DNA of 50,092 bases from Micavibrio sp. UBA7657 (GCA_002483465.1 DLHX01000010.1:128107-178198), one strand, 5' to 3'; shown: positions 1 through 6,895, counted from the stretch's first letter. Numbers and translations: made by a program. Notes: generated by a model not told the origin, from the sequence alone.

Positions 1-482
1 CAGTCGATGACGAGGCTGACCGCTTTCGCCAGGAAATTATTTTTCCAGTTCGAGCTCCACGTCACGTTCGTACCGCCCTCGACGGGCTCCATTTTAAACA
101 TCGCGCTGCTGGTGCCGGGAAACGGTCGCACGAATTCCAGGTCCATGCGCACACTCTCGCCCGGTACGCTCTCAACAATCTTCATGCTGCCCTCGCCCAC
201 TTCACTATTCCCGTCCCAGTGGAACACCGCGCCTTCGCCCGCACGCGGGCCTTCATAGGAAATCCTGGCGTTCGGGTCGAGGTCAGCCCACGGTGAGAAT
301 GAATTCCAGTTATCGAGATTATTCACGTAAGCATACACCTCCTGCGGCGAGGCTTTCACCACCGCGCTGCGCTCGACATGCGTATCATCAGGCTGCATCG
401 TCACGAACACAGCCAGCACCGCGAGCACGATCACAACAGCCGTGCTGAATCTGCCTAGTTTCTTCTTCGTCGACTCTCTCAT
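1..482 (-). CDS. SRPBCC (polyketide-cyclase-like) family protein, 3' end cut by window
   Basis: Reading leftward from an ATG at 482-480, an open frame runs off the left edge (about 160 codons seen). Residues 12-29 are a hydrophobic segment that would anchor the protein in the inner membrane. The part after it reads as a ligand-binding START/Bet v1-like fold: VERSAVVKASPQEVYAYV, then NLDNWNSFSPWADLDPNA, which is the usual start of membrane-anchored SRPBCC proteins annotated as polyketide cyclases. A Shine-Dalgarno-like AAGGA lies about 10 bases before the ATG. The family binds hydrophobic ligands; no specific substrate can be named. The C-terminal helix and stop lie outside the window. Confidence 0.8.
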   Translation of the reverse strand, partial: MRESTKKKLGRFSTAVVIVLAVLAVFVTMQPDDTHVERSAVVKASPQEVYAYVNNLDNWNSFSPWADLDPNARISYEGPRAGEGAVFHWDGNSEVGEGSMKIVESVPGESVRMDLEFVRPFPGTSSAMFKMEPVEGGTNVTWSSNWKNNFLAKAVSLVID

Positions 483-585
483 GACAATATTCCTTCAAAA
501 ATTGGATAAGAAATATATAAGCTCTCATGAACCCTTCGTCCAGCAGCGCGTTGGCTCCCTTACGCGAACCAAAAGGAGAAACCCC

Positions 586-735
586 ATGCGCAGCACCAAT
601 TTCAGGAACGGCCAGAACAAAGGCATGAACAAAGTGAAAGGCCGTCGTTTCAAAAAATCAGGCGGCCAGTCCGGCGGCACCGGCTATAACGAGCGCGCCG
701 TCGGCACCTCGCACGAGCAAGGCGACAATTCGTAA
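586..735 (+). CDS. small basic hypothetical protein, 49 aa
   Basis: The ATG at 586 follows a strong Shine-Dalgarno sequence (AAAAGGAGAA, 571-580) with good spacing. This decides the start over an in-frame upstream ATG at 442, which lacks one. The product is rich in Lys, Arg, Gly and Asn (for example NKVKGRRFKKSGGQSGG), has no membrane segment and is probably disordered. The stop TAA shares its last base with the ATG of the next small gene, so the two are likely translationally coupled. I do not recognise a family; nucleic-acid binding would fit the charge but is only a guess. Confidence 0.6.
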   Translation: MRSTNFRNGQNKGMNKVKGRRFKKSGGQSGGTGYNERAVGTSHEQGDNS

Positions 736-899
736 TGGATAAATTCACAGGCAAAAAAGCGCCCCGCCCCGATGTCGGCCCCACAGGTGACATGCACAAG
801 GGCGACCGCGCCCGCCAGCAGGCACCTGAATACGCGAAACACGCACGCGTCTCGAATAAGGATAATTCGAAGAAAGCCACGAATTATTACATCGACTAG
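735..899 (+). CDS. small hydrophilic hypothetical protein, 54 aa
   Basis: This frame starts at an ATG overlapping the stop of the 49-aa gene (TAATG) and ends with TAG at 897-899. The product (begins MDKFTGKKAPRPDVGPTG) is charged, Pro/Lys-rich at the N-terminus and Asn/Lys-rich at the C-terminus, with no cysteine and no hydrophobic stretch. The stop/start overlap and a composition like its neighbour suggest a two-gene unit served by the Shine-Dalgarno sequence of the first gene. No family recognised. Support is the coupling only, so this is less sure than the gene before it. Confidence 0.5.
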   Translation: MDKFTGKKAPRPDVGPTGDMHKGDRARQQAPEYAKHARVSNKDNSKKATNYYID

Positions 900-1035
900 C
901 GACACGCGTTCGTACCATTCGCGTCAATGCCCGCAATAGCAACTCATTTATTAATATTGTTTATGGGATGATCCGCGCACACACCTGTTAGACCTGTGCA
1001 ACCAAATGTAGAAACGAACAAGAAAGATAAGAAAA

Positions 1036-1248
1036 ATGACAAATCAACCCAATCAGTCTAACAATCAGCCCGCCAACAAGGAAAACCCTGCAAATCTGAA
1101 GGATCCCAAAAATCCCAATCCTGCAGAAGCTAATCAGGAAGCTTCTAAAGCCGAGCGCGGCAACGAAGCACGCTCCGACGAAAAAGGATCAAGTGGATCA
1201 GACAACAAGTCTGCCGATAAACCAGCCGACAAAAAAGCAGCCGCTTAA
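1036..1248 (+). CDS. Asn/Pro/Lys-rich low-complexity protein, 70 aa
   Basis: The product is almost entirely Asn, Gln, Pro, Lys, Ala, Glu and Asp (for example NQPNQSNNQPANKENPAN), with no aromatic residues and no cysteine. It should be intrinsically disordered, soluble and cytoplasmic. A purine-rich stretch (AGAAAGATAAGAAAA) precedes the ATG. A clear intrinsic terminator follows 20 bases after the stop, which supports a real short transcript. The composition resembles the 36-aa protein at 32593-32703. No known family; small disordered proteins of this kind are often stress-related, but nothing here proves that. Confidence 0.6.
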   Translation: MTNQPNQSNNQPANKENPANLKDPKNPNPAEANQEASKAERGNEARSDEKGSSGSDNKSADKPADKKAAA

Positions 1249-1267
1249 TATCGACGCCTGAAGAGAT

Positions 1268-1306
1268 AAAACGCCGGGAGCATATGTTCCTGGCGTTTTT
1301 TATTTG
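1268..1306 (+). terminator. Rho-independent terminator after the 70-aa gene
   Basis: A near-perfect inverted repeat (AACGCCGGGA at 1270 paired with TCCTGGCGTT, one G-T pair) is followed by a run of T residues at 1295-1301. It lies 20 bases beyond the stop of the small gene and just before the promoter of the MEDS gene. Confidence 0.85.
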
Positions 1307-1332
1307 AGCTCGTAAGCCCCGGCGCATATAAT
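1304..1332 (+). promoter_or_regulatory. sigma70-type promoter of the MEDS gene, predicted leaderless
   Basis: TTGAGC (1304-1309), a 17-base spacer and a perfect TATAAT (1327-1332). Only six bases (AGCCAC) separate the -10 box from the ATG at 1339, so transcription should begin at or next to the start codon. No Shine-Dalgarno sequence is present. Confidence 0.7.
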
Positions 1333-1338
1333 AGCCAC

Positions 1339-2004
1339 ATGGAATCGCATTCACGACATCAATGCATGATTTACAAAGGCGCCCCCGCCATGCAGCTGCC
1401 TGCGATCGCCGCCATCATCCATCAAAAACTCCGTGAAAATTACCGCTGCCTGTATCTCAACAGCCCGCAGATGGTCACGGATTTGCGCTCGACGCTCGGC
1501 GGCATCGGCATGGATGTCGAGAAGGAAATCAAATCCGGTCGCCTCATTCTCTCCTCGGAATCCACCCTGCAGGCCGACGGCACGTTCGATCCCGACCTCA
1601 TGCTCCAGAAACTCGAAGACCTTCTGGACGCCGCCTTGAGCGACGGCTACCAGGGCCTCTGGGCCTCGGGCGACATGACCTACGAATTCGGCAATGAGGC
1701 CAATCTCGCAAAACTTTTTGATTATGAATGGCAGCTAGAAAAATTATTCGACAAGCGCCCCGAGCTCTGCGGCGTCTGCCAATACCACCAGGACACGCTC
1801 CCCGCCGAAAGCCTGCGCGAGGGCCTCTCGATGCACAGGCTGATCTTCGTCAACGAAACCCTCTCCCTTATCAATCCGCACTACATGGAATCCCGCAAGC
1901 ACGCCGAGCAGGCCGCCGCCAATCCAATACTCGACCATGCGGTTCAGGAAATCTGCGAATCCGACCACCGCAATTTCTCGCCCGCCCGCAAATCCGCGCG
2001 CTAA
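1339..2004 (+). CDS. stand-alone MEDS (DcmR-like sensory) domain protein
   Basis: The 221-aa product carries the MEDS/DcmR sensory domain over most of its length: an N-terminal H-x-C-M-I-Y segment, then QLPAIAAIIHQKLRENYRCL, an LYLNSPQ strand, a KSGRLILSSE segment and a conserved GLWASGDMTYEFG region. The family is related to the RecA-like KaiC fold and is usually attached to a kinase or a DNA-binding domain. Here it stands alone, so it would have to act through a partner. The start at 1339 is set by the promoter, which ends six bases upstream. It converges on the YCII gene across two GC-rich hairpins. Ligand and partner are unknown. Confidence 0.75.
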   Translation: MESHSRHQCMIYKGAPAMQLPAIAAIIHQKLRENYRCLYLNSPQMVTDLRSTLGGIGMDVEKEIKSGRLILSSESTLQADGTFDPDLMLQKLEDLLDAALSDGYQGLWASGDMTYEFGNEANLAKLFDYEWQLEKLFDKRPELCGVCQYHQDTLPAESLREGLSMHRLIFVNETLSLINPHYMESRKHAEQAAANPILDHAVQEICESDHRNFSPARKSAR

Positions 2005-2005
2005 T

Positions 2006-2101
2006 CGTCATCCCCCGGCAGCGAAAGACGGAGCGAAGCGGAGCCCCCGCGAAAGCGGGGGGTGAACGGGGACCCACATAAAAATTGCCGCGAAGCGGCA
2101 C
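2006..2101. repeat. GC-rich palindromic intergenic element with GAA/GAAA-capped hairpins
   Basis: Between two convergent genes lies GTCATCCCCCGGC, then a perfect hairpin CCCCCGC-GAAA-GCGGGGG (2044-2061), then TGCCGC-GAA-GCGGCA (2087-2101). The sequence resembles the hairpin at 5461-5485 (GTCATCCCGGC-GAAA-GCCGGGAT) and so looks like a member of a dispersed repeat family. Such GTCATCCC-type palindromes are common between alphaproteobacterial genes. It may also act as a bidirectional terminator here. Confidence 0.65.
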
Positions 2102-2108
2102 CAAATCC

Positions 2109-2486
2109 CTACCCCATCCCCCACTCTTTAAAATCTTCCTCTTCAAAGAACGGACGGATTTCAATCTCCGAAGCACCCGGCATCGGGTTCGGGCATTTCT
2201 TCACCCATTCGACCGCCTCGTTCATATCCTTCACGGTCCAGATCCAGAACCCCGCAACAATATCATTTTGATTTCCAAACGGACCGTCTTTCACCGCACG
2301 CTTCGCGCCGTCAAACGCAACACGTTTCGCATGTTTGGTCGGCTTCAGGCCGCCGAGATCGCCGGTTAAAATTCCAGCCTTCATCAGCTCGTCATTATAG
2401 CGCCCCATCGCCTCGAACATTTCCGGGTCAGGCGGCAGCCCATCTTCACTGTCCTTCGTCGCCTTGACAAAAACCATCACGCGCAT
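2109..2486 (-). CDS. YCII/DGPF-domain protein
   Basis: The 125-aa product has the YCII-related fold signature, including the diagnostic DGPF (in KRAVKDGPFGNQND), an N-terminal strand MRVMVFVKATKDSEDG, and the helix-strand pattern GFWIWTVKDMNEAVEWVKKC. The family comprises small dimeric alpha-beta barrel proteins, often adjacent to ECF sigma factors; here no sigma gene is near. I chose the ATG at 2486 because AAAGGAA lies at proper spacing upstream, rather than an in-frame ATG ten codons earlier. Molecular function is not known for this subgroup. Confidence 0.8.
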   Translation of the reverse strand: MRVMVFVKATKDSEDGLPPDPEMFEAMGRYNDELMKAGILTGDLGGLKPTKHAKRVAFDGAKRAVKDGPFGNQNDIVAGFWIWTVKDMNEAVEWVKKCPNPMPGASEIEIRPFFEEEDFKEWGMG

Positions 2487-2590
2487 GGGAGTTCCTTTAT
2501 GAGTGTTTAATAGCAACTTAGGTTGATAACTTATACCTATCAGCTAAAACACTAAAAAAATTGAAGATGCATAAGATAGCATTGAATAAT

Positions 2591-3997
2591 TTATTTATGC
2601 TTAGCAAAATGGCTAAAAGCGTATGACTCAAATTTCTGTAACAAATCTAAAATTTCTTCATCTTTTAGGCTCATCAAACCTAAAAAGCAGATTTCGACAA
2701 ACAACCTCACTTTTTGAGTAATCACTACTAATTGCGAGGACCATAAAAATTCACGATTAAATTTCTTACTGTTACCGTAATGCGTTAAATAATTTCGAAT
2801 ATCTTTCAATAATTTCATATCTACATCCCCCTCGGAAAACAATGAACCCACACTTTTAGGATATGCCCTTAAAAGTGACGCAAGACGCTCATATAAAGTT
2901 AAATTTCCCACGAAAGAAAGTTGGTTTGATAAATCTTTATATAAATCTTCTGGTAGATTTTGTGGAATGGCATCACGTAAAACTTTAATGGTCTCGGTTT
3001 TTATTTTGTCGTTAGGAAATCGAGATTCATCAAAAAATTCACGATGAATAATTTCTAAAGCCTGCAAATAAGAAAGCAATTTCGTATGCAAAAATGTTTG
3101 TTCTCTATAAGAAGTACTTGAGTACAACATAATTGAAATTTCAGCTAGTTCGTAATTTTGACGCCATGCCTTAAAATAAACTGGTAAATTATTTTCAATT
3201 TTAGATTTTGATAATAAAATTTGGGAGACATGTCGATACTCTCGTGTATCTTCATTTCTGCTTCCCGGAATTACTAAAGCATAAGGATATTGCTGTTCAC
3301 TATTTGCCTCTAATGAAAACCTAACTTCAATTAAGTGGGAGGGACGTCGCAAAGAAAGTGTTAAAAAATTTTGCCAGACGCCCAACTCTCTAGAAAGTTG
3401 AGTAATAGAAATTGGATTTTTAAAAGTAAATTCAATAAAATCCTGTTCTTCAAAGCTTATATTTTTTTCATTAGTAAAAGCGATAGGCCCATAATAACGA
3501 GAAAAAAAACGCATTGCCTTGCCTTCCCCCAAATCCCAATAAGGAGTAGCGTGCGCTTTATAAGTTAACTTTAGTTTTTCTTCGCCATATTTTGCGCCAA
3601 TATCAACATTCCCTGAAATACCTGAGGTGTCGCACCATTCTGATAAGCCAGTTAATCTTCCATATGCAGCATAGATAATTTCCTCATCCTCAGAGGCTAT
3701 ATGCTCACTGATGAGTAAAGTATTGGTAAAAAGCTTAACGGATGCTTTATTACCAAAGCTTGTTGATTTAACACCCGCACGAAAAATTGTGATTTTGTAA
3801 GAATAGGAACTTTCCAAGACACCAAAAATAGTCACTAAATCTTCTGGCCAAAATTTACGCAATGCATCTATTGGTTCAGTTAATGTGAGTGTGCCGTGAT
3901 TGTTTTCATTTATTTCTAAATACCCTTTGAATTTGACTTGTGGTTCTTTTGGTAACCACCATTCGCCTTCAATTTTTTTACCCTGAAATTCTTTCAT
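2591..3997 (-). CDS. apeA: ApeA-like HEPN-domain protein, probable antiphage defence
   Basis: The 468-aa product begins with the ApeA N-terminal type of domain (GEWWLPKEPQVKFKGYLEI, then NNHGTLTLTEP). It ends with a helical Apea-like HEPN domain containing R401-N-Y-L-T-H406, the R-x4-H pattern used by HEPN ribonucleases. ApeA is a known single-gene antiphage protein thought to act by RNA cleavage on infection. The start at 3997 has GAGGTG five bases upstream. The gene is strikingly AT-rich in sequence and third codon positions compared with both neighbours, and it has long AT-rich flanks, which suggests recent transfer. No second defence gene, integrase or direct repeats were seen. The family call rests on motif and layout; target specificity is unknown. 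Confidence 0.8.
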   Translation of the reverse strand: MKEFQGKKIEGEWWLPKEPQVKFKGYLEINENNHGTLTLTEPIDALRKFWPEDLVTIFGVLESSYSYKITIFRAGVKSTSFGNKASVKLFTNTLLISEHIASEDEEIIYAAYGRLTGLSEWCDTSGISGNVDIGAKYGEEKLKLTYKAHATPYWDLGEGKAMRFFSRYYGPIAFTNEKNISFEEQDFIEFTFKNPISITQLSRELGVWQNFLTLSLRRPSHLIEVRFSLEANSEQQYPYALVIPGSRNEDTREYRHVSQILLSKSKIENNLPVYFKAWRQNYELAEISIMLYSSTSYREQTFLHTKLLSYLQALEIIHREFFDESRFPNDKIKTETIKVLRDAIPQNLPEDLYKDLSNQLSFVGNLTLYERLASLLRAYPKSVGSLFSEGDVDMKLLKDIRNYLTHYGNSKKFNREFLWSSQLVVITQKVRLFVEICFLGLMSLKDEEILDLLQKFESYAFSHFAKHK

Positions 3998-4332
3998 TTT
4001 TCACCTCAACGAAATCAGACTACTTGGAAATTTTATAAAATTATTAGGAATAAATTCCTTTACATATAAGCCCGTTTCGCTTATCCTTCCCCCATGTCTC
4101 TGAACTCAAAACCGCACGGCGCACCCACCCCCTCCCCCGAAAAGCGCCGAATGAGTAACTCCGATTGCCCCGCGAATTCAGCGCCTTGCACCCCCACCCC
4201 CCTGAATCTGGCCATGCTGAAACCGGATCGCCCTTTAATATCAGTCCCTTGCAAAACCGCCCACCCCCGCGCGTCCGGCGCACCCCCGCGATTATTTGCT
4301 TTTCCGGCCCCCCGCGCCCTATATTCCCCGCC
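3998..4332. other. 335-base intergenic region between the HEPN gene and mnmA
   Basis: The left 80 bases are AT-rich and carry the upstream region of the HEPN gene, including AATTTTATAAAATT on the minus strand and a small palindrome AGGAATAAATTCCT near 4048. The right 250 bases are C-rich on the plus strand with poor-complexity reading frames on both strands and no recognisable protein. The abrupt change of composition near 4080 may mark the border of the acquired segment. The mnmA promoter lies at its right end. Confidence 0.5.
4296..4325 (+). promoter_or_regulatory. promoter of mnmA, predicted leaderless
   Basis: TTGCTT (4296-4301), an 18-base spacer, TATATT (4320-4325), then seven bases CCCCGCC before the ATG at 4333. 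There is no purine-rich ribosome-binding site in front of the start. Confidence 0.6.
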
Positions 4333-5451
4333 ATGACGAAAAATTCGCTCGGCATAGCAAAGGAACCGAAGAACACCCGCGTGGTCGTGGCCATGTCGGG
4401 CGGGGTCGATTCATCCGTCGCCGCCAGCCTGCTGCACGAGGAAGGCTACGACGTCGTCGGCGTGACGCTGCAGCTCTACGATCACGGCGCGGCGACTTCG
4501 AAATCCAAAACCTGCTGCGCCGGCCAGGACATTCACGATGCCCGCCGCGTCGCCGATGCGCGCGGCTTCCCGCATTACGTTCTGAATTACGAAAGCAATT
4601 TCCGCGAGTCGGTGATCGACGATTTCGCCGACTCCTACATGCGCGGCGAAACGCCCATCCCCTGCGTGCGTTGCAATCAATCCGTCAAATTCCGCGACCT
4701 GCTCCGCGTCGCCAACGATCTCGGCGCCGACTGCATGGTGACGGGCCACTATGTGCAACGCATGAATGGCGACAAAGCTTCCGAACTCCACCGCGCCATC
4801 GACGACACGAAAGACCAGAGCTATTTCCTGTTCGCCACCACGCAGGAACAGCTGGATTTCCTGAGGTTTCCGCTGGGCGGCTGGACGAAGGACATCACGC
4901 GCAAGCACGCCGAGCGGCTTGGCTTGCTCACCGCCGACAAACCGGACTCGCAGGACATCTGCTTCGTCCCCGGCGGCGACTACGCGAAGATCGTCAAAAA
5001 AATTCGCCCCGAAGCCGAGAAGCCCGGCGAGATCGTCCACATCGATGGCCGCGTCCTCGGCAAGCATGACGGCATCATCCATTTCACCATCGGCCAGCGC
5101 AAAGGTCTCGGCATCGGCGGCGGTCACAACGATGACAACAACCCGTTCTACGTCCTGCGCATCGACCCCGCGAAAAATCAGGTCGTCGTCGGCCCGAAAG
5201 AAGCCCTCGCGAAAGACATTCTCCATGTGAAGGAATGCAACTGGCTGAGCGCTGACACGGACGAAGACGCCATGGTCAAATTCCGCTCCTCGATGAAACC
5301 CGTTCCGGCCCGCATCGTGCGCAAGGGCAACGAAGCCGAAATCACGCTGGAATCGCCCCAGTACGGCATTTCCCCCGGCCAGGCCTGCGTCTTTTACAGC
5401 GGCAGCCGTGTCCTCGGCGGCGGCTGGATTTCAGGGACGGGGAAATTATAA
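4333..5451 (+). CDS. mnmA: tRNA-specific 2-thiouridylase MnmA
   Basis: The 372-aa product is a full-length MnmA, the enzyme that adds sulfur to uridine 34 of tRNA-Lys, -Glu and -Gln. It has the PP-loop ATP motif MSGGVDSSVAA (residues 20-30), the catalytic cysteine region NYESNFRESVIDDF and PCVRCNQSVKF, the second cysteine in DSQDICFVPGGDY, and the C-terminal barrel ending GQACVFYSGSRVLGGGWI. The start at 4333 fits the family length. A longer in-frame extension upstream would be proline-rich and unconserved. A -10 box ends seven bases before the ATG. A GAAA hairpin and tRNA-Met follow. Confidence 0.95.
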   Translation: MTKNSLGIAKEPKNTRVVVAMSGGVDSSVAASLLHEEGYDVVGVTLQLYDHGAATSKSKTCCAGQDIHDARRVADARGFPHYVLNYESNFRESVIDDFADSYMRGETPIPCVRCNQSVKFRDLLRVANDLGADCMVTGHYVQRMNGDKASELHRAIDDTKDQSYFLFATTQEQLDFLRFPLGGWTKDITRKHAERLGLLTADKPDSQDICFVPGGDYAKIVKKIRPEAEKPGEIVHIDGRVLGKHDGIIHFTIGQRKGLGIGGGHNDDNNPFYVLRIDPAKNQVVVGPKEALAKDILHVKECNWLSADTDEDAMVKFRSSMKPVPARIVRKGNEAEITLESPQYGISPGQACVFYSGSRVLGGGWISGTGKL

Positions 5452-5460
5452 CCCTATCAT

Positions 5461-5485
5461 TGTCATCCCGGCGAAAGCCGGGATC
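5461..5485. repeat. GTCATCCCGGC palindrome with GAAA loop
   Basis: A perfect inverted repeat ATCCCGGC-GAAA-GCCGGGAT (5465-5484), preceded by TGTC, sits 13 bases after mnmA. It is closely related to the element at 2006-2101. It has no T-run, so it is more likely a dispersed intergenic repeat than a classical terminator. Confidence 0.65.
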
Positions 5486-5499
5486 GGGTTGGATTGGGG

Positions 5500-5528
5500 T
5501 TGCAAATTTGGGCGGAAAAGGCCATAAA
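5500..5528 (+). promoter_or_regulatory. probable promoter of tRNA-Met
   Basis: TTGCAA (5500-5505), a 17-base spacer and CATAAA (5523-5528), followed about 14 bases later by the mature 5' end of the tRNA. Confidence 0.5.
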
Positions 5529-5542
5529 ACCCCTCGCACCAT

Positions 5543-5617
5543 GGCGGTGTAGCTCAGTGGTAGAGCAGAGGAATCATAATCCTTGTGTCCGGGGTTCAAA
5601 TCCCTGCACCGCCACCA
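5543..5617 (+). tRNA. tRNA-Met (CAT), elongator type
   Basis: A complete 75-base cloverleaf. The acceptor GGCGGTG pairs perfectly with CACCGCC, the D arm is GCTC/GAGC, the anticodon stem GAGGA/TCCTT encloses the loop ATCATAA with anticodon CAT, and the T arm is CGGGG-TTCAAAT-CCCTG. Discriminator A and an encoded CCA are present. The GGAATCATAATCC anticodon arm matches alphaproteobacterial elongator tRNA-Met. The fully paired first base of the acceptor argues against an initiator tRNA. A lysidine-modified tRNA-Ile2 cannot be wholly excluded. Confidence 0.93.
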
Positions 5618-5732
5618 TCTCCCCCAATTACCCCCATATCCTTGTATGCAAAAACGCTGAAAATATTGGCTTTCACGCGCATTTTTGCCACACTTCACCA
5701 AGCTTTAAACCTTCTCTCCTAAACTCATATCC

Positions 5733-5942
5733 ATGATCCGTTATTACGAACATCGTCGCCGCGAAGAAATCCAGGCCATTCTGTTTGGAGCCTTTCTCGT
5801 CGTCCTTTTGGTCGGTTGTCTCGCCGTTTCGGTCGCCAGCGCGAAACCTCTGATCCTCGGAACCGAGCTCAATTCCAACGGAACTGTCGAATATCTCTGC
5901 CTCGGAAATGGCTGTGAGAATTACCGCAGCATGGACTGGTAA
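5733..5942 (+). CDS. small single-pass membrane protein, 69 aa
   Basis: The product has a basic N-terminus (HRRREE), one hydrophobic segment (AILFGAFLVVLLVGCLAV, about residues 15-33) and a short polar tail with two cysteines (CLGNGC). It could be a signal-anchored periplasmic peptide with a disulfide. There is no Shine-Dalgarno sequence, and upstream bases hold only a weak TAAACT seven bases before the ATG. It lies between tRNA-Met and the CDGSH gene, 29 bases before the latter. No family recognised; the gene is supported only by its coding-like composition and plausible topology. Confidence 0.5.
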   Translation: MIRYYEHRRREEIQAILFGAFLVVLLVGCLAVSVASAKPLILGTELNSNGTVEYLCLGNGCENYRSMDW

Positions 5943-5971
5943 AACCCGTCCAAATCTCCTAGAACATCTTC

Positions 5972-6223
5972 ATGACACTGAAACCTGACATCGCAGGCAA
6001 TGCGCCGATCACCGTCGAGCTGGAGAAGGACAAGCTCTATTCCTTCTGCACTTGCGGCAGATCGCAGAAACAACCCTTCTGCGACGGCGCGCACAAGGGC
6101 TCGGAATTCCGCTCCCACAAATTCACACCAACAGAATCTGGTTCTGCTTCCTTGTGTATGTGTAAGCACACAAAAACGCCGCCTTATTGCGACGGCACCC
6201 ATAACGAAGTTTGCGGGAAATAA
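5972..6223 (+). CDS. double-CDGSH iron-sulfur protein
   Basis: The 83-aa product has two CDGSH motifs of the form C-x-C-x2-S/T-x3-P-x-C-D-G-x-H: CTCGRSQKQPFCDGAH and CMCKHTKTPPYCDGTH. Each motif binds a [2Fe-2S] cluster by three Cys and one His, as in mitoNEET and its bacterial relatives, so this should be a monomeric two-cluster protein. Length and order are normal for bacterial double-CDGSH proteins, which are implicated in redox or Fe-S handling. No Shine-Dalgarno sequence precedes the start. Its stop codon directly abuts the stop of the convergent gene. Confidence 0.9.
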   Translation: MTLKPDIAGNAPITVELEKDKLYSFCTCGRSQKQPFCDGAHKGSEFRSHKFTPTESGSASLCMCKHTKTPPYCDGTHNEVCGK

Positions 6224-6895
6224 TCAGGGCTGTTTTTCGCTTGAGCCTTGCTTCAGCAATTCATCCTGCTGCGCGTAAAGATCCTTGATGCGTTGTTGCA
6301 GTTTTTTCACTTCATCATCGTCTTTCGGATTTTTGAAAACCAGCGCGTTGGTTTCAGGAACGACAGTGAATTCATTACGCTTGCTGTAATAAAAGCGCAT
6401 CAGCTCTTCATAGGCTGCCAGAATATCGTTTTCCGCCGCGAAATAGCCAATATAAACCTGTCCCTGCGTACTCTTTAAATCCGCCCATTTCTTTAAAATT
6501 CCGGCCTTTACAGTTTCGGGTTGGCCTTCCACAAGCTTGGCAATCTCAGGCTCGGCATCCTCGAAAGTCTTGATCACATTCGCCATGCGCTGGCGCAGCG
6601 AAGGTATGAGCGTTTGCACGAGCTGATGATTTTCCTCGACATAAGCCGGATCAACCAGATTGCGCGGACCGGTTGCCTCGACCAGAACCTTGCGCTCCTG
6701 TTTGTAATCAACCATGCCCGCATGAACGTTCTTGAGAAAATTATTGAGAAAATCCTCGAAGCTCTGGTTGAGCGCATCACGCGCAGCGCGCTCTTTCTGG
6801 TCGGCGGAATATTGCTTGTAATAAACGCTGCCGCCGACACCGAGTATGACAACCGCAACAACCACAGGAACAATAAATTTGAGCGCCTTCTGCAT
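6224..6895 (-). CDS. membrane-anchored helical protein of unknown function, 223 aa
   Basis: Residues 7-26 form one N-terminal transmembrane helix (FIVPVVVAVVILGVGGSV). The rest is predicted mostly helical and periplasmic, with a C-terminal charged heptad-like stretch (DDDEVKKLQQRIKDLYAQQ). The start ATG shares a base with the stop of the nucleosidase gene (TGATG), so this is the last gene of a coupled three-gene operon with the MFS transporter and nucleosidase. No family recognised. The context gives little beyond a possible envelope role. Confidence 0.75.
   Translation of the reverse strand: MQKALKFIVPVVVAVVILGVGGSVYYKQYSADQKERAARDALNQSFEDFLNNFLKNVHAGMVDYKQERKVLVEATGPRNLVDPAYVEENHQLVQTLIPSLRQRMANVIKTFEDAEPEIAKLVEGQPETVKAGILKKWADLKSTQGQVYIGYFAAENDILAAYEELMRFYYSKRNEFTVVPETNALVFKNPKDDDEVKKLQQRIKDLYAQQDELLKQGSSEKQP

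Noticed and set aside
442..585. Extended start for the 49-aa protein at 442
   Set aside because: The extension overlaps the start region of the opposite SRPBCC gene and has no ribosome-binding site, while ATG 586 has a strong one.
4044..4394. A 116-codon minus-strand frame overlapping the mnmA start and its upstream region
   Set aside because: It is Gly/Arg-rich, overlaps the certain mnmA start, has no ribosome-binding site and matches no family.
4411..5226. A 271-codon minus-strand frame inside mnmA
   Set aside because: Antisense shadow of a certain gene with no domain and no start signals.
5543..5617. Initiator tRNA-fMet or tRNA-Ile2 as identity of the CAT tRNA
   Set aside because: The first acceptor pair is fully matched (initiators have a mismatch), and the anticodon arm matches alphaproteobacterial elongator tRNA-Met; Ile2 is only a remote option.
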